39,389 nt of DNA from Paracoccaceae bacterium (GCA_902554885.1 CACDPV010000012.1:1-39389), one strand, 5' to 3'. Shown: positions 23,570-31,048, counted from the stretch's first letter. Numbers and translations are program-made. The notes: generated by a model from the sequence alone, not told the origin.

Positions 23570-24721
23570 CTACATGTATTTAGCAAATCGATTAATCAAA
23601 GTAGAGTTCGACCGATACTTAGAATTTTTGTACCCATTAAAAATCCAATCTAGTGGCGTCCAATAAATGAATGCATAGTAGATTATCACTGGGAAAAGAA
23701 TACCCGACAAAAAGCCGAGCGAAACAACTATCCAGTCGTTGACGCTAAAAAACATCAAAGTCCCGCTCACACTAATTACAAACATTAAGTGAAAAACGTA
23801 AATTGGATATGAAAGCTTAACTAGCCAGCGAAGCATTTGACCGCTTGATGAAATTTGATGCATCGCAAAGCCCATAATTGACAGGACTAATAACAAAGTT
23901 GCACTACCAGCTAGGCCATTCACAATCCACATTTCCAATGGGCCAGAAAAAGCAAAGGGTTCATCCTTAAATCCACCCCACCCCAACAAAGCAATCGGTA
24001 TGAGACTAGACACGATCAAACTAGGCAGCCAAAATCGAACCCGTTTTAGTGTCTCTAAGAACTGTGAGTTTTTATGGATCTGTATTCCAATAATAAAAAA
24101 CGAAGCCATAAACAACATTGAACCTATATTCACTTCGCCAAAAGTTGTTGGAATGTCTCCAAAAATGCCACCTGTTGGCTTATTAAGCGGAGAAAGTAAA
24201 ATGAGTATTGGAAGCCATAGAATAAGGACGCGAGTTAAGCTTAGCTTATAATCTGAAATAAATGAAAAGATCTTTGGACTAATGCTCTTTAGCAACAAGA
24301 GAACCCCATAAAATAGGAGCAAATAATAAAGGAACCAAAGGTGATCTAAGCGCAAAGTGAATGGCACATCGTATAAAAGCCAAGATATGAGTTCGGGTAT
24401 TTTAAATAGTTCGGTGGCCGCTTCATCGATAGCGGGAATTACAGACCATAGCAGTAATATAGGCGCACCCAATCGTATCAATCTATTTAATGCGTAATTA
24501 CCAACGTCCCTCTTTGCCAGACTAAAAGCGGTAAAAAACCCTGCCAAGAGCATGAACAAAGGCATGCGCCACGTGTGGATCCAAATAAAGATAATTGAAG
24601 CCCCAAGCCTTGGCTCTGAACCATCTGCAGGTTCTAAAAAAAGCACCAATACATGCAGGAGCACTCCCATTAGAAGCGCTAACGCTCTTAAAAAATCAAG
24701 ACTGTGAAAACGATCGGTCAT
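23570..24721 (-). CDS. Acyltransferase family 3 membrane protein (OpgC-like), second copy
   Basis: 383 aa with about ten TM helices. The N-terminus is HSLDFLRALALLMGVLLH with the conserved His, then IHTWRMPLFMLLAGFF. C-terminus ends FIYWTPLDWIFNGYKNS, as in the paralogue at 15420-16541 (FIKFTPLNWLINGYSKS). Likely acylates an envelope or periplasmic glycan. Weak SD. Downstream of it lies 305 nt without a gene. Confidence 0.85.
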   Translation of the reverse strand: MTDRFHSLDFLRALALLMGVLLHVLVLFLEPADGSEPRLGASIIFIWIHTWRMPLFMLLAGFFTAFSLAKRDVGNYALNRLIRLGAPILLLWSVIPAIDEAATELFKIPELISWLLYDVPFTLRLDHLWFLYYLLLFYGVLLLLKSISPKIFSFISDYKLSLTRVLILWLPILILLSPLNKPTGGIFGDIPTTFGEVNIGSMLFMASFFIIGIQIHKNSQFLETLKRVRFWLPSLIVSSLIPIALLGWGGFKDEPFAFSGPLEMWIVNGLAGSATLLLVLSIMGFAMHQISSSGQMLRWLVKLSYPIYVFHLMFVISVSGTLMFFSVNDWIVVSLGFLSGILFPVIIYYAFIYWTPLDWIFNGYKNSKYRSNSTLINRFAKYM

Positions 24722-24775
24722 ATGCTTTTTATAAACTAAGTTCCTGTTTAAAGAACATTAGATGAGCACGGAAAA

Positions 24776-24856
24776 TCATTCAACGGTATTGACACTTGCG
24801 TTAGCTGTGAATAGCAGCAAATGCATTAAGGCTAAGATCTTAAAAAAGTTTCTCAT
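24776..24856 (-). CDS. Possible 26-aa secreted peptide or truncated gene
   Basis: ATG 24856 overlaps the TGA of the tail fragment that precedes it (TGATG). The product MRNFFKILALMHLLLFTANA followed by SVNTVE is a complete signal peptide with almost no mature part. It may be the stub of a deleted secreted-protein gene rather than a functional peptide. Confidence 0.3.
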   Translation of the reverse strand: MRNFFKILALMHLLLFTANASVNTVE

Positions 24857-24897
24857 CACCAATAAACTTCTACATCGTTATGGCTATCATTATTCAT
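24856..24897 (-). pseudogene. Third C-terminal tail fragment (DVEVYW family)
   Basis: Minus strand reads MNNDSHNDVEVYW then TGA, matching the last residues of the 28722 protein (KDVEVYW) and of the fragment at 22185 (DSHKDLENVW). It overlaps the last bases of the cupin gene ending at 24890, so the junction falls exactly at that gene's 3' end. Confidence 0.55.
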
Positions 24898-25300
24898 AGC
24901 TCTCGAGAACATAGTCTAACTCTTCTGTTCGGATAAGTTCATCTTGGTCGTCACCTGATGAATGGACAACAACCCATACACACTTCTTTTCACTTAGATT
25001 ATAAGGTGCGTGGGGCACGTTATCTGGAATAAATATCTGTTCGCCCTGCTTAATCAAAGTTTGGTTTTCAAGCTGCTTACCATGAAATAGTGTGCACTCA
25101 CCTTCTAGCATATAAGCTATAGTTTCGATGCCTCTATGTATATGTGGCTTGGATTTAACACCAGGAAGCATAGGCAAAACGTTCATACAAACCTTTTCTG
25201 CTCCAACCGTTTTTCTTGACACACCAGCATCGTATGTGACCCCTTGAGCCCCTTCATATTTCAAACCAGGTTTCACTAGTCTTACACCATCATCAGCCAT
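24890..25300 (-). CDS. Cupin-domain protein
   Basis: 136 aa from ATG 25300, with GGAAAGG 6 nt upstream; the longer TTG start at 25315 would swallow that SD. Cupin motif 1 is KPHIHRGIETIAYMLEGE (two His and Glu as metal ligands), and motif 2 is IFIPDNVPHAPYNLSE (His). Mono-cupin of the size of small dioxygenases, isomerases or ligand-binding proteins; substrate unknown. Tail fragment 24856-24897 overlaps its 3' end. Confidence 0.8.
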   Translation of the reverse strand: MADDGVRLVKPGLKYEGAQGVTYDAGVSRKTVGAEKVCMNVLPMLPGVKSKPHIHRGIETIAYMLEGECTLFHGKQLENQTLIKQGEQIFIPDNVPHAPYNLSEKKCVWVVVHSSGDDQDELIRTEELDYVLESYE

Positions 25301-25471
25301 ATTATACCTTTCCAATTTTATAAGTATTTTAAAGAGTGATTAATTAGACTGAGATTTAAAGTTTAAGCGAGGCCAGCAAAAAGGAAGGAGCTACTGAACC
25401 ACAGTATCCTTCGCTTATCTTAGCCTCTATCTCTAACAGGCAACAGGTTTCTGAAAGCCTAATGTATGCTT

Positions 25472-26092
25472 TTATTCAAATCTCACCATTCCACAGGCTC
25501 TGTCCAACGTCCCTAGGTTTGAAGCTTTAACAAGCATCTCCTGAAACTCGGTCGACATACCAACTTCATCAATCGCCTTGCCTATAACCACCATATCTGG
25601 TGCAGAATAAACAACTTGAGCTCTCTTCATATCTTCTGCAATCACAGGTGCCCACATTGTTACATTTACGTCATGGCCAGCGAGCATATCTGGAACAGTT
25701 GATACCAACGCAGCGGCTTCAGCCAAGTTTTTACGTGGAAGTACATATTCCCTAACCATTGCTGCATTGTGATCTGGGTTTCCTTCCCCAGCGACTACTC
25801 TGGCTAACTCTGGACCAGTCATATCTGCTGCAGGAGCCGCTTCTCTTTCTGCCATTAAATCGCTCCAAGCTTTATCATTATGTAAACTAGCACTTACTTG
25901 AAAGGCATGCTCAACTGAGTTGAAGAAAGCGTATAAGTGAAGTGTTTCCGCTCCATACCCACCAAGCACCTGAGTAAGGTCAACGGCATTTGCACCATTA
26001 TTTACCATTATCGTTGAGGCTTTTCTCAAGCGCTCTTTTGCCAACTCCGTTTTACCATTGTGTGGCTTTAAAACTCTTCTCGATCCAAACAT
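25472..26092 (-). CDS. Hypothetical two-domain alpha/beta protein, 206 aa
   Basis: Start ATG 26092 has AAAGGAG 5 nt upstream; the longer TTG start (26110) overlaps it. Two similar halves can be discerned: residues about 5-70 (RRVLKPHNGKTELAKERLRK ... AETLHLYAFFNSVEHAFQ) and about 110-175 (VREYVLPRKNLAEAAALVST ... AQVVYSAPDMVVIGKAID). Each half is strand-helix-strand, so it may be a fused dimeric barrel of the ABM kind. Family not recognised. Divergent from the gene at 26296. Confidence 0.65.
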   Translation of the reverse strand: MFGSRRVLKPHNGKTELAKERLRKASTIMVNNGANAVDLTQVLGGYGAETLHLYAFFNSVEHAFQVSASLHNDKAWSDLMAEREAAPAADMTGPELARVVAGEGNPDHNAAMVREYVLPRKNLAEAAALVSTVPDMLAGHDVNVTMWAPVIAEDMKRAQVVYSAPDMVVIGKAIDEVGMSTEFQEMLVKASNLGTLDRACGMVRFE

Positions 26093-26295
26093 TTTATCTC
26101 CTTTCATCAATTTTGAAATTTTATTTCGAAACTAATTATATTTTTTAAAATTTAAAAAGTTTTAAAATATTACAAATTCATATTTTTGGAACTAGTACAT
26201 TTCTTATACTAGCTAGAGATTTTATAGAGTTTAGAATTATCGAATAGTAATAATTTTCCTTTCTGAACAAAGGGCATAAAAAAAAGGATATAGGT

Positions 26296-26664
26296 ATGAA
26301 CACGGCACAGGATCGGGCAAATCGAATAGCAGCGGTAACAGTACGAAGTAGAGACTTATTTTGGATTTTCAGCATAACGGCTGTAATGCATTTTGTAGTG
26401 TTTGGAATCATCGCCTTTGGCGGCACCGCTGCCAATTTACCAATCACTATTTTTATCATCTTTGGTACTATAATTGGTATCATGGGAAGTCTGGATTGTC
26501 TGGATGATATCAAGGCCATTGGGATGGATCGTGGAGAAGATGAAGTTAATACACACTTTCAGAAACGTTTCGACAGTATTCAATGGGGGGCATTTAAAGG
26601 ATTAATAGTTGTTGGCTTTGGCCTAACAACTTTGGCGGAACTTTATGTGATGTACATGATGTAA
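26296..26664 (+). CDS. Three-TM membrane protein, 122 aa
   Basis: AAGGA precedes the ATG. TM helices at about residues 22-42 (FWIFSITAVMHFVVFGIIAF), 47-66 (LPITIFIIFGTIIGIMGSL) and 98-120 (FKGLIVVGFGLTTLAELYVM), with a charged loop DDIKAIGMDRGEDEVNTHF between the last two. Family unknown. Followed by about 100 nt and then repeat copy B. Confidence 0.65.
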   Translation: MNTAQDRANRIAAVTVRSRDLFWIFSITAVMHFVVFGIIAFGGTAANLPITIFIIFGTIIGIMGSLDCLDDIKAIGMDRGEDEVNTHFQKRFDSIQWGAFKGLIVVGFGLTTLAELYVMYMM

Positions 26665-26772
26665 TCATCAAGTAATTTAGCAACCATCTTCATAACTTTG
26701 GCAACTCTGGCAAATTAAGTGTGGGTTACAGAAAAGTGTTTTGATCAAATTTACAGTTACCTAAAAAAGAAA

Positions 26773-26798
26773 AGGGCTTAGCTTTCATGGCTAGCCCT
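26773..26798. terminator. Hairpin terminator of repeat copy B
   Basis: AGGGCTTAGC (26773-26782) pairs with GCTAGCCCT (26790-26798) with one bulged T. On the minus strand, the 3' side runs into CTTTTCTTTTTTAG, a good T-rich tail, so it fits termination of minus-strand transcripts from the 27237 and 27554 genes. Confidence 0.7.
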
Positions 26799-26942
26799 CG
26801 ACAGGTAAAGGTAAGAATTGGGAGTTGTTAACTGACCATGGCTAACACGCACTATTTATGTCATGACACATAGTATGTACGCACCAACATTTAGTTTGGA
26901 TCACAGTTTAACTTTAGCCATCTCAGCTGTGTATTCATAAAG
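26773..26942 (-). repeat. Copy B: C-terminal tail + conserved 3'UTR + terminator
   Basis: Minus strand: LYEYTAEMAKVKL, TGA (26901-26903), then the same 3'UTR as copies A and C (CATGACATAAATAGTGCG, GTTAGC...GTTAAC) and a hairpin of different sequence. The tail is in another frame from the gene ending at 26935, overlapping its last codons, as if the family's 3' end had been joined to that gene one frame out. Confidence 0.7.
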
Positions 26943-27237
26943 ATGTAAGTTGCATCACAATCGGGCCAACAAATTCTTCGACCATTACATTATTATTATC
27001 TTGCGAAGATTTGCTTCTTGCCTCTTCAAGCTTTGAACGCTCTGCATTCGCTATTTCTTCCGAAGGATAGATGATTACAGCTTGGTGATGATTCTCGTCA
27101 ATTTTCCACCACAGTACTTCTTCAGGAGGGAAATCTTTTCCGTAATTATCCCTGTAACCCCGCATCACTGATTGAAGATGGCTTGGATCTGGAACGCCAT
27201 CTGACCATCGCCACTTAGTATAAACTGCATATTTCAT
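26935..27237 (-). CDS. Small hypothetical protein (ABM-like fold), 100 aa
   Basis: GGAG lies 6 nt before the ATG. MKYAVYTKWRWSDG starts with a strand, followed by a helix (QSVMRGYRDNYG), strands VLWWKIDENHHQAVIIYPSEE and a helix (IANAERSKLEEARS), the layout of dimeric barrel proteins. Probable operon with the gene at 27291, which lies 53 nt upstream of it. Substrate unknown. Its stop lies in repeat copy B. Confidence 0.65.
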   Translation of the reverse strand: MKYAVYTKWRWSDGVPDPSHLQSVMRGYRDNYGKDFPPEEVLWWKIDENHHQAVIIYPSEEIANAERSKLEEARSKSSQDNNNVMVEEFVGPIVMQLTSL

Positions 27238-27290
27238 AATAATCTCCTTAGTTCATGCTAAAATAACCCAATATGGATACTAGATACTTA

Positions 27291-27554
27291 TCATTCAGTC
27301 ATCTCTGACATCATGTAAGCTTTATAAACTGCGCCATTATCTTTATCCCATTGCATTTCTGCGGGATCAGACATAAACGCTCCTAACGCTTCCATGTCTG
27401 TACAATTCATTGCACACATAACCTCATTATTGCCAAGATCAGCTATACGATATTCGGTTATCCATTGACCCATTGGCCCAGCCATGTCTTTTTCAAGTTT
27501 GCTCTTTATCGCATTAAAGCCAGCTTCAATGATCCCATGAAAGAAAATGTTCAT
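27291..27554 (-). CDS. Small ABM/DUF-like protein, 87 aa
   Basis: GGAGG is 6 nt before the ATG. Strand (MNIFFHGIIEAG), helix (NAIKSKLEKDM), strands (WITEYRIADLGNNEVMCAMNCTD), helix (MEALGAFMSDPAEMQWDKDNG), final strand (VYKAYMMSEMTE): a complete ferredoxin-like half-barrel. Probably first gene of a pair with 26935-27237. Confidence 0.65.
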   Translation of the reverse strand: MNIFFHGIIEAGFNAIKSKLEKDMAGPMGQWITEYRIADLGNNEVMCAMNCTDMEALGAFMSDPAEMQWDKDNGAVYKAYMMSEMTE

Positions 27555-27761
27555 ATTAGATCCTCCTAGTTATGTTTTATCAGGAGACATAAACTCTCCT
27601 GATCCTGTAAATTGTTTTCCTTTTATTGATACGTACCCGATTGACTAGTGTAAAATAGTACAAATTCTGTAGTTACCTTCTCACAGTTTTACGATTAGGT
27701 ATTGGTAACCTCGATACACGCTCGAAGAATTAAAGGTCTAGTCAAGCAAAAAGGAGAAAAA

Positions 27762-28031
27762 ATGTTTGCAACTTTTACAGATTGGTCGATGGACGTACCA
27801 GAAGAAGGTGTTAAAACAGCAGAAGAAATGTGGCCCGAAATACAAGCAGCGGGTGCGCTCAGTATGCGTATTGTAAAAACAGACGATACAGGGGCACGCA
27901 GCATGACTATGTGGCCTGATGAGAAAACTGCTCACAAAGCAATACATGCAATGAGAGCAAAGGGTGCGGCAAAGTCTGGTGGCGATATTATCGGCAGTGC
28001 TATGGGAACGGTTCTAGCCGAATTTGGTTAA
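27762..28031 (+). CDS. Small ABM-like protein, 89 aa
   Basis: Start ATG 27762 with AAGGAG 5 nt upstream; the 20 extra residues of the longest frame (from 27702) are non-native and end in that SD. MFATFTDWSMDVPEEG, helix, LSMRIVKTDDTGARSMTMWPDEKTAHKAIHAMR follows the dimeric barrel pattern with the Trp-containing strand of ABM-like proteins. Divergent from the operon at 27554. No substrate assigned. Confidence 0.65.
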   Translation: MFATFTDWSMDVPEEGVKTAEEMWPEIQAAGALSMRIVKTDDTGARSMTMWPDEKTAHKAIHAMRAKGAAKSGGDIIGSAMGTVLAEFG

Positions 28032-28169
28032 TTATAAAGTATTTCTGTTCTAATATTTAATAGCAATTTTTATGGGATTGATGACACTCCAAAAGGGCTG
28101 AAATATCTGATTCATTCCATGCTTTTGTGTATTTTTTGAAAAGGCTCATTAGTCCACCCTCCACTAAAG

Positions 28170-28571
28170 TTATTGATAGTTCTCTTTTTCTAATTGTTTG
28201 TTACTTAGATCCTTTGGATGTTCCCGACCATCAAACCAAGGAGCGTCTGCATAGTTTTCGACCTTTATACCCTCCATACACGCTAGGTTTACTACATATT
28301 GAGTTGGTGTGTTACGGGCATGGTGGTGTGTATGAATGCCGCAAATTGAACAAAACCAGTGTTTTGAAGTATGAGTATGAAAAGTATATTCCTTTAGCTT
28401 ATTTTTACCTTTGATTACCTCTAAATTCTTAAGATCAACACAGGCAAAGACAGCATACTTTCTACTACACATCGAACAAGAACATCTCTGTACATGTTCA
28501 ATTCCATTTGGAAGTGTCAGGTTTATCTCGACAGCGCCACAATGGCAGGTCAATAACGCAGAATTTTCCAT
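28170..28571 (-). CDS. GFA / CENP-V family zinc protein, second member
   Basis: 133 aa from ATG 28571. Zinc ligands C9/C11 (CHCGAV), C30/C32/C35 (CSCSMC) and C74/C77 (CSICG) in the order of the GFA family, followed by a His-rich HTHHHAR typical of the CENP-V-like branch. Third gene of an operon with 28722-28997 and 28582-28719 (10 nt after the latter). More diverged from 18987-19430 than a recent duplicate would be. Confidence 0.85.
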   Translation of the reverse strand: MENSALLTCHCGAVEINLTLPNGIEHVQRCSCSMCSRKYAVFACVDLKNLEVIKGKNKLKEYTFHTHTSKHWFCSICGIHTHHHARNTPTQYVVNLACMEGIKVENYADAPWFDGREHPKDLSNKQLEKENYQ

Positions 28572-28581
28572 ATCTTTGCCA

Positions 28582-28719
28582 CTATCCAGCAATCAGAAAG
28601 TGATAGACTAGCAGACCGATAATCAAACCCTTCAGAAAAGCAATCCAAGCAACACCATAGTCACTGATACCCAGTTTGGATTTCCAGAACTCCATTTGTC
28701 TTTTATGCATTTCAATCAT
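28582..28719 (-). CDS. Single-TM small protein, 45 aa
   Basis: ATG 28719 lies 2 nt after the stop of the 28722 gene, so translation is probably coupled. Sequence: MIEMHKRQMEFWKSKLGI, then a TM helix AWIAFLKGLIIGLLVYHFLIA. The conserved start-stop junctions on both sides support a real gene. Function unknown; it may tether or assist the neighbouring zinc proteins. Confidence 0.6.
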   Translation of the reverse strand: MIEMHKRQMEFWKSKLGISDYGVAWIAFLKGLIIGLLVYHFLIAG

Positions 28720-28721
28720 TC

Positions 28722-28997
28722 TTACCAATAAACCTCTACATCTTTAATGCTCTCTTGGTTTACAGCACTTCCTGTCTGAGCCAAAGCACTTTTACCAACA
28801 TAGACTAGACGCATTTGGTTGTTCCCTTGAAAGCCACACTTCGTACATCTGGCTCTGCGGAGCACTTCATCACTGGTTATGTCCTCGCCATATTCTTTTA
28901 GCAGAGCTGAAACTGGAACCATTGCGTTGTGGCGACAGCTATCATTCTTACATTCAATGTAGAAATGGTGAGACTTATTTCGTTTTAACTGGATCAT
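28722..28997 (-). CDS. Zinc-ribbon-like small protein, 91 aa
   Basis: Cys pairs CKNDSC (residues about 17-22) and CTKC (about 51-54) can form a zinc ribbon; the tail ends KSALAQTGSAVNQESIKDVEVYW. First gene of the operon 28722-28582-28170. Truncated copies of its C-terminus occur at 22185 and 24856, so the family has been duplicated and lost within this region. No SD visible. Function unknown. Confidence 0.65.
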   Translation of the reverse strand: MIQLKRNKSHHFYIECKNDSCRHNAMVPVSALLKEYGEDITSDEVLRRARCTKCGFQGNNQMRLVYVGKSALAQTGSAVNQESIKDVEVYW

Positions 28998-29436
28998 AGC
29001 ATTATAGTATTCAGATTCGTGTTAATCTCCAATACTTTGCCAAAGCTCTTAGCTTAACACTTTCATATGCTATAACATCTACCCGAAAGTTATTTTATTT
29101 CACATTCCTAGCAAATAAAGAAGGGCGCAGACTTGGGAGATGCCTGTGCCCCTTTAATTTGAAATATAGGGAGACGTTAACTAACCTTGGTTAACACGCA
29201 CTATTTATGTCGTGACACAAAGTATTCACGCACCGACGTTTAGTTTGGATCAAAGTTTCACACTTGCCATCGCAGCAGTGGATTTATCTAAGGTTTTATC
29301 TATTATTTCATCACAAGCTTTTCTTAAATACTCTGAATTAGCTGCATGGAGCAGATGGCACACTGCGTGTGAAGTAGTAATAGCCACCTCTTTTAAATGT
29401 ATATAGGATCCTTTTGGTCTGCTTTCGCCCTGATCA
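28998..29436. other. Intergenic region containing repeat copy C
   Basis: 439 nt between minus-strand genes. Bases 29121-29315 are repeat copy C; from there to about 29400, the minus strand stays open as EVAITTSHAVCHLLHAANSE... DEIIDKTL, an orphan 3' gene end continuing the tail. The remainder (28998-29120) is AT-rich with no feature. Confidence 0.5.
29121..29400 (-). repeat. Copy C: long C-terminal tail + conserved 3'UTR + terminator
   Basis: Minus strand: coding tail EVAITTS... DEIIDKTL DKSTAAMASVKL, TGA, then CACGACATAAATAGTGCG, GTTAAC...GTTAAC, then a hairpin (29123-29132 / 29142-29151) followed by CTTTATTTG. This is the longest tail of the three. It lies directly downstream of the S33 peptidase gene. 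A 71-codon frame (29250-29465) that runs through it starts with TTG inside the peptidase gene and is judged chimeric. Confidence 0.7.
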
Positions 29437-30582
29437 TCACTTGTGCTCGCCAAACGCAATTTCAAGCATCGCTTTCTGAATAGCGCTAGGCATGCCCGGG
29501 TCGTATTGAGAATGGGAAGCTCCCTTTACAATCTGACATGTTTTCTTCAGCGTGCAACTTTCACTTTCAGTTCGCTCATCCTTATCTGCTTCGCTCTCTA
29601 ATAGCTTTTCAATAACTTCATAGGCAAAAGCAGGGGGGCAGAGCATGTCGAATTCGCCAGTGATCAATCTTATTTTTTTCCGTAAAGAACGAACACATTC
29701 CTCACGACTTTCAATAAAATGCTCACCATCTCCGTGGATTTTCGCAACTACCGTATCAAGAAAGTTTTTCGAGTTAATTGCAGACGCATGCGAATTCAAA
29801 CTCATGTAAAAGGTCAAACCCAACTTAACGATATCCTCATCTGAAGTCAGTAGCTCGATACTAGTTGCGGAAGGATTATCATTGTCGACACCTACAGTTG
29901 CGCCCAGATTATCCCACTTCAACCAGCTTACCGCTGCTTTTTGACTTTCGTCTAGGCTTTCGCCCGTCATCAATTCCCAATATTTTTTTACGATTTCCAA
30001 CCCAGGATTCTCAGTTTTTTCCAATCTTTCCAAATCAGCGCGTGTCTTGTATCCAACATGCCCGATGAACCGACGCCACTGCCCAGGATAATACTTTCCT
30101 TTGCCATTTTTACCGTCCCCATAATCGTGGTCCAAATCCTGCTCCCGAATAAGCCACAAGCCACGCAATACCAACCCAGAAACAGTGCTGCCAAAATATT
30201 TGGCGGCATAGGCCAACCCTAGAGTAGCACCATTCGAACCGCCATAAACGACTTCCCATTTATCAATACCAAAATGCTGCCTTAACACTTCACAATCGGC
30301 GATGTTTGCGTCAATCCCGGTGGAGGTATCGGTTCCAGATACCTCTTCAATTTTCGAGCGTCCCCACCCACGTTGATGAAAATAGATTATTCGAAACTTA
30401 GAACGTATCTCTTCGTTCAAAATATCCAACCTATGCTCTTCATTGTCCGCTGGTCCCCAGCCGCCGTGCAAGATCAGCATCGGTGCGCCAACTGGGTTAC
30501 CGAGTTCGACGGTATAAAGCGAGAGACCGGTTTTTACTTCGACCATTGATGTTTGTGAGTAAGGAGCGATCTTAGATATCAT
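29437..30582 (-). CDS. S33-family alpha/beta hydrolase (proline iminopeptidase-like)
   Basis: 381 aa from ATG 30582 (AGGA 8 nt upstream; the longer TTG start overlaps it). HGGWGP (39-44) oxyanion region, FHQRGWGRS (DQRGxGRS in the family), nucleophile elbow GGSNG with S116, acid D in GEFDMLCPP and catalytic His in KGASHSQYDPG. Prolyl aminopeptidases have GGSWGS; the Trp-to-Asn change and the long middle section argue for an altered substrate. The gene looks richer in G+C than its neighbours and sits beside recombinase debris, hinting at transfer. Confidence 0.82.
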   Translation of the reverse strand: MISKIAPYSQTSMVEVKTGLSLYTVELGNPVGAPMLILHGGWGPADNEEHRLDILNEEIRSKFRIIYFHQRGWGRSKIEEVSGTDTSTGIDANIADCEVLRQHFGIDKWEVVYGGSNGATLGLAYAAKYFGSTVSGLVLRGLWLIREQDLDHDYGDGKNGKGKYYPGQWRRFIGHVGYKTRADLERLEKTENPGLEIVKKYWELMTGESLDESQKAAVSWLKWDNLGATVGVDNDNPSATSIELLTSDEDIVKLGLTFYMSLNSHASAINSKNFLDTVVAKIHGDGEHFIESREECVRSLRKKIRLITGEFDMLCPPAFAYEVIEKLLESEADKDERTESESCTLKKTCQIVKGASHSQYDPGMPSAIQKAMLEIAFGEHK

Positions 30583-30675
30583 TCTGGTTTTCCTTAGCAA
30601 TTTTCAACAAGGCACTATAGCGTTACCACGAAGCTTGCATGTATAGTATCACATAATCTTGGCGACAGATTACCT

Positions 30676-30885
30676 CTGCATCGCCACTCCCAGTTGGCGA
30701 TGCAGGGTGTCTTTGCCGATCAAAGGAAACAGCTTCTTGGGCACATGCCGCTTGTACCGATACGAGCCATTGGGTCGTTGAAATACTTAAGGCGGGAGTT
30801 TTGCCACATCCTGCTCAATCATCTGAATGACGGAGCTATCATCACTGGATGCAAGTGGGGTGTTTGTGACTTCTTGACAATTTAA
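30676..30885 (+). pseudogene. Remnant of a tyrosine recombinase C-terminus
   Basis: The frame reads LPLHRHSQLAMQGVFADQ, RKQLLGHMPLVPIRAIG, SLKYLRREF, resembling the C-terminal part of phage-type integrases (HxLRHTFASxLAMxGV, LLGH, then TxRYAHL). The catalytic Arg of the HxxR box and the Tyr are gone (IRAIGSL in place of RYAHL). No start codon with SD; decayed. Confidence 0.45.
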
Positions 30886-30977
30886 GGCAAAAACTGACCA
30901 AGTGGTCCCAAAAGCGGTCCCAATAAATGGTCCAACCCACTGTTATCATTTAATTTATTCAGAAAAAGTAAGGAAAA

Positions 30978-30993
30978 TGGCGCACCGGGTAGG
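30978..30993 (-). other. tRNA 3'-end-like fragment (possible att core)
   Basis: TGGCGCACCGGGTAGG is, on the minus strand, CCTACCCGGTGCGCCA: the 3' T-stem side and acceptor end, with CCA, of an Arg-type tRNA. No tRNA body is present. Integrases commonly target this position, and the recombinase remnant is 90 nt away. Confidence 0.35.
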
Positions 30994-31048
30994 TGGTTCT
31001 ATTCCCTATTCCTGCGCTGAATAACGTCTAACATCCTGATATTATTAG

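Noticed and set aside
28127-28414. 95-codon plus-strand ORF
   Set aside because: Antisense shadow of the GFA gene 28170-28571, whose zinc ligands are clear.
29212-29406. 64-codon plus-strand ORF inside repeat copy C
   Set aside because: In-frame similarity to the other copies looked like coding at first, but the minus-strand reading with a shared stop and terminator explains the conservation better.
29250-29465. 71-codon minus-strand ORF as a real gene
   Set aside because: It starts with TTG inside the S33 peptidase coding end and runs into the orphan VKL tail; better read as a chance fusion with a gene remnant.
30694-30885. 63-codon ORF as an intact gene
   Set aside because: Its sequence resembles an integrase C-terminus lacking catalytic residues, with no SD; treated as a remnant.
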